DNA of 64,000 nucleotides from UBA5287 sp041672395 (lineage in GTDB: Bacteria; Bacteroidota; Bacteroidia; Bacteroidales; Dysgonomonadaceae). The notes beneath the pieces were generated by a model. That model did no database searches. It was not told the origin of the DNA and was given only the letters and a program-made list of their open reading frames with translations. Both the position numbers and the translations under genes were made by a program. Shown one piece after another: positions 26,127 to 35,875 of the stretch. How positions within the stretch are numbered: the stretch's first letter is position 1; the number at the start of each line of letters is the position of its first letter. The stretch spans positions 21,386 through 85,385 of the forward strand of contig JBAYZS010000004.1 of assembly GCA_041672395.1 (NCBI GenBank), written 5' to 3'.

Positions 26127-26960
26127 ATGAAAAAGACCATTTTATTATACATTCTTTTGTTTGCAATGTCGTTTGTAGCTGTATCGCAACAAACAAAATA
26201 TCAAATAGTTACTGATATTCCCTATTACCAAGCACAAGTCACAAATTCAGATTCATATATCAAAGAGAGATGCAAACTAGACATCTATTATCCCGTTGAT
26301 AAAAAAAACGTTGCTACTGTTGTTTGGTTTCATGGAGGCGGACTCACAGGCGGGAGCAAAGAAATTCCCGAAGCACTTAAAGAGCAAGGTCTGTGTGTTG
26401 TTGGAGTCAATTATCGTTTGGCACCAAAAGTAAATGCACCGGCATATATAGAAGATGCGGCCGCTGCAGTGGCATGGGTATTTAAAAATATCGACAAGTA
26501 TGGAGGCAATCCCTCCTTGGTTTTTGTTTCTGGTCATTCCGCCGGCGGATATCTCACATGCATGGTAGGTCTTGATAAACAATGGCTTGCAAAACATAAT
26601 ATTGATGCTAATCATATAGCTGGTCTTATCTCGCTAAGTGCTCAAACTATTACTCATTTTTCCATCCGAAAGGAACGTGGAATGCCTGATACTCAGGCAT
26701 TAGTAGACAAGTATGCTCCGCTTTATCACGTGCGTGCCGATGCGCCTTCCCTGCTTTTGATAACTGGCGACAGAGAACTGGAAATGTTAGGTCGCTATGA
26801 AGAAAACGCGTATTTGGCCAGGATGATGAAGATTGTTGGGCATAAAGAAACAAAACTTTTGGAACTCCAGGGCTATGATCATGGGATGACTTATCCAGCT
26901 TTTCCTCTTCTGTTACAAGAAGTGAAAAGAATAACTAATATTAGATCAAAATCTCTTTAA
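26127..26960 (+). CDS. Exported alpha/beta hydrolase (carboxylesterase/lipase-like)
   Basis: This 277-residue protein has a signal peptide (1-21, ending AVSQQ) and an alpha/beta hydrolase fold of the hormone-sensitive-lipase group. The oxyanion motif is FHGGG, the nucleophile Ser lies in GHSAGG, the acid is likely Asp in TGDRE, and the catalytic His is in GYDHGM near the C terminus. TATATTTG at 26090-26097 is a likely -7 box. The substrate is not evident; small acyl esters or acetylated glycans are possible. Confidence 0.85.
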   Translation: MKKTILLYILLFAMSFVAVSQQTKYQIVTDIPYYQAQVTNSDSYIKERCKLDIYYPVDKKNVATVVWFHGGGLTGGSKEIPEALKEQGLCVVGVNYRLAPKVNAPAYIEDAAAAVAWVFKNIDKYGGNPSLVFVSGHSAGGYLTCMVGLDKQWLAKHNIDANHIAGLISLSAQTITHFSIRKERGMPDTQALVDKYAPLYHVRADAPSLLLITGDRELEMLGRYEENAYLARMMKIVGHKETKLLELQGYDHGMTYPAFPLLLQEVKRITNIRSKSL

Positions 26961-27083
26961 TTCTCCAGAATTTATCTCTCGATTATCAATTTGTAGCAAT
27001 TATTAAAGATAATCGTTCCATTTATAACTAATTATTTGTAATTTTGTTTGGTTATTCAACTTTATAAAGAAATTTAAAACAAA

Positions 27084-29384
27084 ATGGCAAGTACATTAAA
27101 CGAAGAGGCTTTATGTTATCACTCTCAGGGGAAACCCGGCAAAATCGAAGTTATTCCAACAAAACCATACAGTTCACAACACGATCTATCTCTCGCATAC
27201 TCACCGGGTGTTGCTGCTCCATGTCTGGAGATTGAGAAAAACCCCAGCAAAGCATACGATTACACAGCAAAAGGAAATTTGGTTGCAGTTATTTCTAACG
27301 GAACAGCTGTTTTAGGTTTAGGTAATATCGGCGCATTAGCCGGTAAACCCGTTATGGAAGGTAAGGGTCTGTTGTTCAAAATATTTGCTGGAATAGATGT
27401 TTTTGATATCGAGATAAATGAGAAAGATCCGGAAAAATTTATCCAGATAGTAAAAGCAATCGCTCCAACTTTTGGTGGAATCAATTTGGAAGATATTAAA
27501 GCTCCCGAATGTTTTGAGATTGAAGAACGATTGAAAGAGGAATTAACTATTCCAATCATGCACGACGATCAGCATGGAACAGCAATTATCTCTTCTGCAG
27601 GATTGTTGAATGCTCTTGAACTTGCGGACAAGAAAATTGAAGATATTCGTATTGTTGTAAATGGAGCTGGAGCAGCAGCTAGTTCATGTACCAAGTTGTA
27701 TATGGCTCTGGGCGCTAAGATAGAGAATATTGTAATGGTCGATTCAAAAGGTGTGATCACTAAAAAGCGCATTGACCTGAACGACCGTAAAAAGCCATTT
27801 GCTACCGACCGGGAAATCACTACGTTAGAAGAAGCAATGGTTGGTTCTGATGTATTTCTTGGTTTATCTGTAGCAGGTGTTTTAACTAAGGAAATGGTTA
27901 GGTCGATGAATGATAACCCAATCGTTTTTGCATTAGCGAATCCAAATCCGGAAATATCATATGAAGATGCTATGGCCTCTCGAGATGATATCATTTTTGC
28001 CACGGGCAGGTCCGACTATCCGAATCAAATTAATAATGTTTTAGGATTCCCATATATATTCAGAGGCGCATTGGACGTAGAAGCTTCATGTATCAATGAA
28101 GAAATGAAGATTGCTGCTGTTTATGCGCTTGCCGAACTTACAAAAAAATCTGTGCCCGACGGTGTTAACAAAGCATACAGTGTAAGCAAAATTAAATTTG
28201 GCAGAGATTATATTATACCAAAAGCGATTGATCCACGGTTACTTACAACCGTTGCTCCTGCAGTTGCAAAAGCGGCAATTGAGTCGGGTGTAGCACGCAA
28301 AAAAATTGAAGACTGGAATGCATATAATATCCGTTTGGATGAAATTATGGGTCTTGATAACAAGATGCTGCGCCAGTTTTTTGATTCCGCTAGAGAGAAT
28401 CCTAAACGAGTTGTCTTCTCTGATTCTAATCATATCAATATGCTGAAAGCTGCCGAAATGGCACGCTCAGAAGGAATCTGTACTCCCGTTTTACTTGGGA
28501 ACGAAGAAAAGATTGGTAAGCTGGCGGCTGCAAACAATATCAGTCTGGAGGGAATAGAAATCGTGAATCTTCGTCACGACAGAGAGGATGAACGTCGTTT
28601 GCGCTATGCCAAATTACTCACCGAGAAACGTACACGTCAAGGGTTAACTCTTGATGAAGCTGTTGAGAGAATGTTCAACCGAGATTATTTTGGAATGATG
28701 ATGGTTGAAACTGGTGATGCAGACGCTATGATTACTGGAGTATTTAGCAAATACACTAGTACAATTGAGATCGCTAAAGAGGTCATTGGAATACGCGATG
28801 GTTTCAATCATACTGCATCTATGCACATTGTGAATACAAAGAAAGGTATGTTGTTCCTTGCCGATACTCTTTATAATCGTGAACCATCTAAAGATGCGCT
28901 GGTTGATATTGCACGACTTGCAAACGCGGCTGTAAAATGGTTCAATTATGATCCGGTTATTGCAATGGTTTCATATTCTAATTTTGGAACTGACACAGAT
29001 GGAAGCCCGGCGCGTGTACACGAAGTTGTGGACTATCTTCATGCAAACTATCCTGAGATTGTTGTTGACGGAGAAATGCAAGTTAACTATGCTCTAAATC
29101 AAGAGTTACGCGACAGAAAATATCCATACACAAATTTAGCTGGGAAAGATGTAAACACATTGATTTTCCCAAATCTAAGTTCTGCAAATGCTGCTTATAA
29201 AATGTTACGTGAAACTGGTTCAGGTGAGGTTGTTGGTCCAGTTCAGATGGGATTAAAAAAACCTGTGCATATTCTTGATGTTGAAACCAATGTACGTGAT
29301 ATTGTGAATGTTACCGCAATTGCAGTTGTGGATGCTATTGTTGAAGAACGAATCAGAAAAGAGAATTTAACCCGAATAGAATAG
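27084..29384 (+). CDS. maeB: NADP-dependent malic enzyme with phosphotransacetylase-like domain
   Basis: This 766-residue protein converts malate to pyruvate and CO2 and makes NADPH. The N-terminal malic domain (about 1-180, LAYSPGVAAPCLEI and KDPEKFIQ) is followed by the NADP-binding domain (IVVNGAGAAASSC; FALANPNPEIS). A C-terminal domain from about residue 430 resembles phosphate acetyltransferase and in MaeB usually acts as a regulatory, acetyl-CoA-binding module. Length and fusion are normal for MaeB. TAATTTTG at 27039-27046 is a likely -7 box, and a strong terminator follows. Confidence 0.96.
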   Translation: MASTLNEEALCYHSQGKPGKIEVIPTKPYSSQHDLSLAYSPGVAAPCLEIEKNPSKAYDYTAKGNLVAVISNGTAVLGLGNIGALAGKPVMEGKGLLFKIFAGIDVFDIEINEKDPEKFIQIVKAIAPTFGGINLEDIKAPECFEIEERLKEELTIPIMHDDQHGTAIISSAGLLNALELADKKIEDIRIVVNGAGAAASSCTKLYMALGAKIENIVMVDSKGVITKKRIDLNDRKKPFATDREITTLEEAMVGSDVFLGLSVAGVLTKEMVRSMNDNPIVFALANPNPEISYEDAMASRDDIIFATGRSDYPNQINNVLGFPYIFRGALDVEASCINEEMKIAAVYALAELTKKSVPDGVNKAYSVSKIKFGRDYIIPKAIDPRLLTTVAPAVAKAAIESGVARKKIEDWNAYNIRLDEIMGLDNKMLRQFFDSARENPKRVVFSDSNHINMLKAAEMARSEGICTPVLLGNEEKIGKLAAANNISLEGIEIVNLRHDREDERRLRYAKLLTEKRTRQGLTLDEAVERMFNRDYFGMMMVETGDADAMITGVFSKYTSTIEIAKEVIGIRDGFNHTASMHIVNTKKGMLFLADTLYNREPSKDALVDIARLANAAVKWFNYDPVIAMVSYSNFGTDTDGSPARVHEVVDYLHANYPEIVVDGEMQVNYALNQELRDRKYPYTNLAGKDVNTLIFPNLSSANAAYKMLRETGSGEVVGPVQMGLKKPVHILDVETNVRDIVNVTAIAVVDAIVEERIRKENLTRIE

Positions 29385-29410
29385 GGGGAGATTCTGCTTA
29401 ATATAAACTT

Positions 29411-29443
29411 AAGACCCCGGGGGTATCCTCGGGGCTTCTTTTT
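29411..29443 (+). terminator. Intrinsic terminator after maeB
   Basis: AAGACCCCG...GG (29411) pairs with CC...CGGGGCTT (ending 29437) to form a GC-rich stem, followed by TCTTTTT. Confidence 0.88.
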
Positions 29444-29460
29444 AATAACTTCGATGTTGC

Positions 29461-29504
29461 TCTCACCTTCCCTCTCACTATGGTCTCACTATGCTCTCGC
29501 CATT
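29461..29504 (+). repeat. Dispersed 11-bp unit repeat, copy B
   Basis: TCTCACCTTCC plus one extra C, then TCTCACTATGG (29473-29483), TCTCACTATGC (29484-29494) and a degenerate TCTCGCCATTT. It lies immediately past the maeB terminator. Its downstream edge TTTTCCAA also follows copy D, so the element may extend beyond the units. Confidence 0.85.
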
Positions 29505-29619
29505 TTCCAAATATATTCCCGCCAAGTTCATACAACATTCACACTGTTTTCAAACCATTTACCCATTTTGCTCCCAGAAAAATACCTTATAAATCTGATG
29601 GTATTTTGCTTTTTATTGG

Positions 29620-30306
29620 TCAGTACATCCTCTTCATTCGTTTTTCGATCACTTTTCTTTTCTGTGATTTTTTCGTCAGTTTATCCAATGTTTTTTCGGG
29701 TTCTTTTTCTGGTTGATACTCTGTTGTAAGCATCAGTACTGAAAGTGTGTCTTCATCAATTTTCTTAATTGCAAAGGCAACGACTTGGTTCTCAACAACC
29801 TCATTCTTCGCGAGTTTAATTCTATAATCGTTTGTTGGATTATAATCGAATATGATATCATCATGGCCCATATTAAAGACTCTTATCTTTTTTACTTTTA
29901 AATTTGTTTTGAATAGCGCAATTCCTGCATCATTTGTCACACCACCAACTAACACTTTGTTTTTATCGTTCAGTAATTCAATCAAAACCCCTTTCTCAAA
30001 GAAATTGTCTTGATTTATCACGCTAATAGTGAGCGTGTCTTTTTTAGTATTTACCATGCTTTGAGCTTCAGTTTTTGTGCCTGAATAATCTGTGGTATTA
30101 ATCAAAAGATAATTATCGGCATAAGTGTAAGTTCCTTCACCAACAATATTGCTCAGCAGATTCATACCATCATCCATGTTGAATTTAGCCGTATTTTTTT
30201 CGAAAATCAAGTAATTGTCTCCTTCTTTAAAAGTTCCTTCAAAATCTTGTGCGATAGCTATAGATGAAGATAAAATTATGAGTAGGGTAAAGATATTCCT
30301 AAGCAT
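29620..30306 (-). CDS. Exported protein of unknown function
   Basis: This 228-residue protein has a signal peptide (MLRNIFTLLIILSSSIAIAQ) and a mature part mainly of predicted beta strands. The segment NLLSNIVGEGTYTYADNYLLI resembles lipocalin-like or DUF-type stress-response folds only in general terms. The C terminus is strongly charged (KKSQKRKVIEKRMKRMY). The frame is open to 30327, but the ATG at 30306 starts the signal peptide. I do not recognise a family. Confidence 0.65.
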   Translation of the reverse strand: MLRNIFTLLIILSSSIAIAQDFEGTFKEGDNYLIFEKNTAKFNMDDGMNLLSNIVGEGTYTYADNYLLINTTDYSGTKTEAQSMVNTKKDTLTISVINQDNFFEKGVLIELLNDKNKVLVGGVTNDAGIALFKTNLKVKKIRVFNMGHDDIIFDYNPTNDYRIKLAKNEVVENQVVAFAIKKIDEDTLSVLMLTTEYQPEKEPEKTLDKLTKKSQKRKVIEKRMKRMY

Positions 30307-30415
30307 GATGTGAAAATTTAAGTGCATTTATTTCTGCAAATTTACAATAAAAATCTGTTAAAAACACATTTTGATTTAATTTACATAATAGATATGTCGT
30401 CAATGCATTATGTTT

Positions 30416-30450
30416 AAAAAAGGAACTGCCTTTGTGACAGTCCCCTTCTT
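30416..30450 (-). terminator. Terminator of the EF-G-like gene
   Basis: On the minus strand GGGGACTGTC and GGCAGTTCC form a stem with one bulge and G-T pairs, followed by six Ts (the A-run at 30416-30421 on the plus strand). Confidence 0.7.
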
Positions 30451-30476
30451 TCAGTATAAACAAGTAAACATTATTT

Positions 30477-32633
30477 TTATTCGTCATCTTCTTGTTCTTC
30501 GTATGCTTTAAGCAATTTATCCTGAACCTCCGCAGGAACAAGTTCATAACTAGCAAATTTCATGGTGAATGAACCGCGACCGCCAGTAATTGAACTGAGT
30601 GTAGTGGAGTAGGAAGACATCTCTTTTAATGGAACTCGTGCCTTAAGATTTTCAATCCCCCTTTCACTTTCCATACCCATAATCATACCTCGTCTACCTT
30701 GCAAATCGCTCATCACATCACCTAAGTATTCTGATGGTACAGAAACGGTTACGTCATAAATAGGCTCAAGAATTTTAGGACCTGCGTTTTTGAAAGCAGT
30801 ACTGAATGCATTACGTCCTGCAAGCATAAAAGAGATTTCGTTGGAGTCAACAGGGTGCATTTTACCATCGTAAATAATAACACGAACATCTCGGGCATAA
30901 GAACCTGTTAATGGTCCTTGTTCCAGACGAGCCATGATACCTTTAAGAATGGCTGGCAAGAAACGTGTATCAATTGCACCGCCAACAATACTGTTGACAA
31001 ATACTAGTTTGCCGCCCCAATCCAGGTCAATAGTTTGGGTATCACGATTTTGAATCTTGAATTCCTGACCGTTGAATCGGTATATATCTTTTGTAGGTTC
31101 GCCTTCAAAATAGGGCTCAACAATAAGATGAACTTCGCCAAACTGACCAGCACCACCCGATTGTTTTTTGTGACGATAGTCGGCTCTAGATGCTTTTGTT
31201 ATGGTTTCGCGATATGGAATTTTTGGTTCAATATAATCAATCTCAACCTTATCATTGTTTTCTAATCTCCATTTCAAAGTACGTAAGTGAAATTCTCCTT
31301 GTCCGGAAACTATTGTTTGTTTTAGTTCTTTTGAAACTTCAATAACCCAAGTTGGGTCTTCTTCTTTCATTCGAGTAAGAACCTCACTTAATTTTTCCGC
31401 GTTCGATTCTACTTTAGCTTTTATAGCTCTTCTATATCTAGGGTCAGGAAACTTAATGAAATTGAAGATGTGCTCTGAATCCTTGTCGTTGAGTGTGTTA
31501 CCTGTACGAACATCTTTCAGTTTTACTGCAGCTCCAATACTTCCTGCCGGAAGTTCCGTTGCTTTATTGCGTAATTGTCCGGCAACTGTGTATATTTGTT
31601 GCAAACGTTCTTTAGAACTACGATTTGAGTTTATTAAATCGGTACCCTCTTTCACAATTCCCGACATTACCTTAAAGTAAGAAACCTCTCCGATATGTGG
31701 TTCAACGGTTGTTTTAAAGAAAAACAGACTGGTGGATGCATTTGAATCGGGTTTAACTTCCACATCTTTATCATCTTTTGGAGCCGGAATTTGATCTGGC
31801 GAAGGTGCAACCATACTCAAGAAATTCATGATACGGTGCACGGCAAGATTCTTTTCTGCTGAAGCGCAAAATACCGGGAAGATGCTTCTTTCCAACATTC
31901 CTTTTTGAATTCCGTCACGCATTTCTTCTTCAGAAAGTGTGCCCTGCTCAAAGTATTTTTCCATCAAAGTCTCATCATTTTCTGCCGAAGCTTCTAAGAG
32001 TGCTTTGTAATATTCATCGGCACGTTCTTTTTCACTTTCAGGAATGTCGAGTATTTCAGGAGTTGCATCACCAGATTTATATCGATACATCTTCTGTTTC
32101 AGTACATCTACTATCGCTTCAAACGATTCTCCCTTTCCAACAGCATATTGAATAGGAATTACTTTGTTACCATATCTTTCTTTCAGACTTGAAAGTGTGT
32201 TTTCATAGTCAGCTTTTTCATGATCTATTTGGTTAATAAGAAAGACAACAGGCTTCTTTAATTGTTCAGTATATCTGAATTGGTTAATCGTTCCAACTTC
32301 AACGCCACTAGTTGCATCAATCAACATCAATGCCATATCAGTAACATTAAGTGCAGTGATAACACTTCCAACAAAGTCATCAGCACCCGGACAATCGATG
32401 AAATTCATCATCTTATCTTTCCATTCATAGGAAAATACTGTAGAGAATACAGAGTAACCATACTCTTTTTCAACTGGAAAGTAATCGGTTACGGTATTTC
32501 CAGCTTTCACGCTACCACGTCGTTTTATAAGACCACTCTCGAAAAGCATTGCTTCTGCGAGCGTGGTCTTACCAGATCCTGAATTGCCTACAATAGCAAT
32601 GTTTTTGATTTCATTTGTTTTATACACTTTCAT
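30477..32633 (-). CDS. Elongation factor G paralogue with altered GTPase motifs
   Basis: This 718-residue protein has the five-domain layout of EF-G: G domain about 1-275, domain II about 295-380, domains III-V to the end with the IKARVPLKEMSSYSTTL-like V segment. The P-loop is GNSGSGKT. The switch regions differ from true EF-G: the RGITI segment is replaced by EYGYSVFS, the usual DTPGH reads DCPGA (catalytic His absent), and NKxD reads NQID. This places it with EF-G-2-type paralogues rather than the translocase fusA. It may bind the ribosome as a slow or non-hydrolysing factor, which is an inference. CAAAAATA at 32719-32726 (TATTTTTG on the minus strand) is a likely -7 box. Confidence 0.85.
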   Translation of the reverse strand: MKVYKTNEIKNIAIVGNSGSGKTTLAEAMLFESGLIKRRGSVKAGNTVTDYFPVEKEYGYSVFSTVFSYEWKDKMMNFIDCPGADDFVGSVITALNVTDMALMLIDATSGVEVGTINQFRYTEQLKKPVVFLINQIDHEKADYENTLSSLKERYGNKVIPIQYAVGKGESFEAIVDVLKQKMYRYKSGDATPEILDIPESEKERADEYYKALLEASAENDETLMEKYFEQGTLSEEEMRDGIQKGMLERSIFPVFCASAEKNLAVHRIMNFLSMVAPSPDQIPAPKDDKDVEVKPDSNASTSLFFFKTTVEPHIGEVSYFKVMSGIVKEGTDLINSNRSSKERLQQIYTVAGQLRNKATELPAGSIGAAVKLKDVRTGNTLNDKDSEHIFNFIKFPDPRYRRAIKAKVESNAEKLSEVLTRMKEEDPTWVIEVSKELKQTIVSGQGEFHLRTLKWRLENNDKVEIDYIEPKIPYRETITKASRADYRHKKQSGGAGQFGEVHLIVEPYFEGEPTKDIYRFNGQEFKIQNRDTQTIDLDWGGKLVFVNSIVGGAIDTRFLPAILKGIMARLEQGPLTGSYARDVRVIIYDGKMHPVDSNEISFMLAGRNAFSTAFKNAGPKILEPIYDVTVSVPSEYLGDVMSDLQGRRGMIMGMESERGIENLKARVPLKEMSSYSTTLSSITGGRGSFTMKFASYELVPAEVQDKLLKAYEEQEDDE

Positions 32634-33064
32634 GATTAGAACTTTTAAATTATTTGGATATTATAAAATAAAATGCTCTGTTTAGTACCCTTAAAAGAAG
32701 AATATTAAACAGAACTATCAAAAATAGCGTCGCAATATAACCAAAATGAATGAAAGTAAACCTGTTAATTGTTATGTTTGTAAATTATGTTTTACAACAT
32801 GATTTCGGATATGTTAACCTTGTATTTGAACATTTTGGTTAAGTTTTTGTTTTTATTTGATATAATATTTATGGTACATTTTATATCTACACATTCTACT
32901 AAATACTGTTTGGTGTTCAGCATAAGGAACTTATGGAGTATTAAACAATTCTATTTATCAGGTTTAGATCCTGGATTTATTAACCTTCAACATGATGAAC
33001 TCATATAGTGTATCTGACTATTATAAATAGAATATTAAACAAACTATTATACATATATTAATTT
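32634..33064. other. 431-bp intergenic region upstream of the Ca2+ ATPase
   Basis: The region is AT-rich. It holds the minus-strand -7 box noted for the EF-G paralogue and a short inverted repeat TCTGTTTA/TAAACAGA (32677-32684 and 32706-32713). It also holds a plus-strand -7 match TATGTTTG (32773-32780) that would give the ATPase a leader of about 280 bases. In that leader TTAACC (32814-32819) can pair with GGTTAA (32836-32841) ahead of a T-rich tract. A 73-codon frame at 32787-33008 shows no coding character. Confidence 0.4.
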
Positions 33065-35737
33065 ATGAATCAATATTATAATCAATCAACTGAAGATGTA
33101 TTAAAACAGTACAATGTCTCGGTTGACGTTGGCCTTTCTTCTGAAGAAGCGGAGAAACGACTGGCAGAATATGGGTTGAACGAACTGGCTCAACAAAAAC
33201 AAAAGGGGCTTTGGACGATTTTCTTTGAACAGTTTAAAAGCAGTATGGTTGTCATTTTGCTTATTGCTGCCATTATTTCTGCTGTTTTAGGAATCACAAA
33301 TGGCGAAGGTTTGATTGAAACATTCATTATTCTTGCCATTTTGGTAGTTAATGCAATCATAGGTACTATACAGGAGCGTAAAGCACAATCTTCACTTGAA
33401 TCGTTAAAAAAGATGAGTGCCCCTCAATCTAAAGTTTTAAGAGACGGAGATGTAGAAGAAATTCCATCTCCCAATGTTGTACCGGGAGATATTATTGTTC
33501 TGGATACTGGAGATATCGTACCGGCCGACATGCGACTGATTGAGTCTTCCAACTTAAAGATACAGGAAGCTGCACTTACCGGCGAGTCAGTCCCGGTAGA
33601 AAAGCATATTAAAGTGCTTAAAGGTGAGGATATTTCTCTTGGAGACCGAACAAATATGGCCTTTTCTACTTGTATCGTAACTTATGGTCGTGGGAAAGGT
33701 GTAATTGTTGGCACAGGAATGGATACTGAGGTTGGAAAGATTGCAGACATGCTGCAAAAGGCTGTCACCACAGAAACGCCTATGAGTAAACGACTTGGAC
33801 AACTAGGCAAAGTCTTGGGATTTGTTGCGCTAATAATCTGTTCTGTTATTTTTATTGTAGGATTGCTTTACGGGAACAATTGGCTGGAAATGTTGATGAT
33901 GGCGGTTAGTTTGGCTGTTGCTGCTATTCCCGAAGGTCTTCAGATTGTTGCAACAATCGTACTTTCTATTGGGGTACAGCGGTTGGTAAAAATGAACGCC
34001 ATTGTACGAACACTCCCTTCTGTAGAAACATTGGGAAGCACAACAGTTATCTGCTCTGATAAAACGGGCACGCTTACCCAGAACAAAATGACAGTAATTG
34101 AAGGTTGGACAGGTGGAAATCGAATCGATTTCAGAGATACTCCACTTCCTGAACAAATGTCGGATGACGAAAGATTATTGCTCGAGTCATCGGTGCTTTG
34201 TACAGATGCTCATTTGAAGATGTTGTCAGACGGGTCGCATCAAAATGCCGGCGACCCAACCGAGACTGCTATCGTTGATGTTGCTCTGAAGCAGGACATG
34301 AACAAGAATGAACTCGAAAAACAATTTCCACGTATGGCAGAAATACCATTCGATTCCGAGCGCAAACGTATGGCTACTGTGAATGAAATGGAGGGTGGTA
34401 AACTTCGTGTGAATGTGAAGGGCGGACTGGATGAGGTTTTAAATGTTACAACTCATATCCTAATGCTCGGAAAGATTCGTCCACTTACAGCAGAAGATAA
34501 GGTTACAATTCTGGAAAACAATGAAAGGATGGCCAAATCAGCATTACGTGTTCTTTCAGTAGCATATAAAGATATAGATACCTTACCGGAGAAGGTGGAT
34601 GTAGATGCCATAGAGAATAATTTGGTTTTCGTTGGGTTGTTAGGGCTGATTGATCCCGCTCGTCCTGAAGTTATAGATGCGGTTGCAAAGTGCAGAACGG
34701 CGGGTATTCATCCAGTTATGATTACGGGTGATCACAAAGTTACGGCTGTTGCTATTGCTGATGAGATAGGTATTTATAATGAAAAAGACAAAGCAATAAC
34801 AGGTACTGTTCTTGAAGAGATGCCTGATGACGAACTTTATCGTGATGTGTCAGATTATTCAGTATATGCACGTGTGGCTCCAGAACATAAAGTCAGAATA
34901 GTGAAAGCATGGCAATCACATGGAGATATTGTTGCCATGACTGGTGATGGAGTGAACGATGCTCCTGCCTTAAAGCAAGCAGATATTGGTGTTGCAATGG
35001 GAATCGTTGGAACAGAAGTCGCAAAAGATGCATCGGATGTAGTTTTAACTGACGATAATTTTGCTACTATTGTTACAGCTGTTGAAGAAGGACGTCGAAT
35101 TTATGACAATATCCTTAAAGTAATTCAGTTTTTGCTTTCCGCAAATGTTGGTGAGGTTGTTTTAATCTTGATTGCTTCATTATTCAATTTGGGGAATCCG
35201 CTAACGCCAATCATGATACTTTGGGTGAATCTGGTAACAGATAGTTTGCCCGCACTTGCTTTTAGCATGGAGCCGGCAGAAAAAGATATCATGACCCGTC
35301 AACCTCGAGACCCTAAGAAAGGCTTCTTCTCTAAAGGAATGATTTGGCGAATCTGTTATCAGGGAATCGTTATTGGTTTGATTTCGTTAGTTGCTTATCT
35401 GATTGGTCTCAATGAAGGCGATCCCAAGTTAGGTCAGACTATGGCGTTTGCAGTATTGGCGTTTGCTGAACTTGTTCACGTACGCAACTTGCACTCCAAT
35501 AAACGCTCTTCATTTATAACCAGTCCATTTAGCAATAAACCGCTGCTTTATTCCATACTTATTTCTGCTGCTTTAATGTTGGCTGTGTTGATAGTACCGC
35601 CAATGAGATACGCATTCGATTTGGTAGAATTAGATAGAATTCATTGGTTGTACGTTATCGGATTATCATTTGTACCAATTGTAGTTGTTGAAATAATGAA
35701 GTTATTCCGTATTAATAGTACCAAAGATGAATACTAA
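33065..35737 (+). CDS. Calcium-translocating P-type ATPase (PMCA type)
   Basis: This 890-residue membrane pump probably exports Ca2+. The actuator motif TGES, the phosphorylation site CSDKTGTLTQNKMTV, the hinge TGDGVNDAPALKQADIGVAMG and the M4 segment VAAIPEGLQ (calcium site) are intact. The C-terminal transmembrane bundle contains ILWVNLVTDSLPALAFSMEP, typical of Ca2+ pumps with an M6 NxxxD. The short N-terminal cation-ATPase domain starts STEDVLKQYNVS. A terminator follows closely, so the gene stands alone. Confidence 0.93.
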   Translation: MNQYYNQSTEDVLKQYNVSVDVGLSSEEAEKRLAEYGLNELAQQKQKGLWTIFFEQFKSSMVVILLIAAIISAVLGITNGEGLIETFIILAILVVNAIIGTIQERKAQSSLESLKKMSAPQSKVLRDGDVEEIPSPNVVPGDIIVLDTGDIVPADMRLIESSNLKIQEAALTGESVPVEKHIKVLKGEDISLGDRTNMAFSTCIVTYGRGKGVIVGTGMDTEVGKIADMLQKAVTTETPMSKRLGQLGKVLGFVALIICSVIFIVGLLYGNNWLEMLMMAVSLAVAAIPEGLQIVATIVLSIGVQRLVKMNAIVRTLPSVETLGSTTVICSDKTGTLTQNKMTVIEGWTGGNRIDFRDTPLPEQMSDDERLLLESSVLCTDAHLKMLSDGSHQNAGDPTETAIVDVALKQDMNKNELEKQFPRMAEIPFDSERKRMATVNEMEGGKLRVNVKGGLDEVLNVTTHILMLGKIRPLTAEDKVTILENNERMAKSALRVLSVAYKDIDTLPEKVDVDAIENNLVFVGLLGLIDPARPEVIDAVAKCRTAGIHPVMITGDHKVTAVAIADEIGIYNEKDKAITGTVLEEMPDDELYRDVSDYSVYARVAPEHKVRIVKAWQSHGDIVAMTGDGVNDAPALKQADIGVAMGIVGTEVAKDASDVVLTDDNFATIVTAVEEGRRIYDNILKVIQFLLSANVGEVVLILIASLFNLGNPLTPIMILWVNLVTDSLPALAFSMEPAEKDIMTRQPRDPKKGFFSKGMIWRICYQGIVIGLISLVAYLIGLNEGDPKLGQTMAFAVLAFAELVHVRNLHSNKRSSFITSPFSNKPLLYSILISAALMLAVLIVPPMRYAFDLVELDRIHWLYVIGLSFVPIVVVEIMKLFRINSTKDEY

Positions 35738-35762
35738 TAATTATTCTCTTAAGTTTTATATT

Positions 35763-35793
35763 GAGGTGAGCAAAAGCTCACCTCTTTTTTTTC
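35763..35793 (+). terminator. Intrinsic terminator after the Ca2+ ATPase
   Basis: GAGGTGAGC (35763-35771), loop AAAA, and GCTCACCTC (35776-35784) form a perfect stem followed by eight or more Ts. Confidence 0.95.
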
Positions 35794-35875
35794 TATATAG
35801 AATCAAGTCACAATATATTTAATTATATTTGTCACTCAAAGCTCCCTTTCATAAATCTATTATTAATTAAATACT

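Noticed and set aside
27569..28003. 144-codon minus-strand frame inside maeB
   Set aside because: It is antisense to well-conserved malic enzyme sequence and has no family resemblance.
29454..29729. 91-codon plus-strand frame starting near the 11-bp repeat
   Set aside because: It runs through the repeat and then antisense into the exported hypothetical gene. Its low-complexity Ser/Phe/Leu content reflects the T-rich strand.
32787..33008. 73-codon frame on the plus strand in the intergenic region
   Set aside because: The product is rich in Phe, Ile and Tyr as expected from AT-rich non-coding DNA. It has no ribosome-binding context and no recognisable motif.
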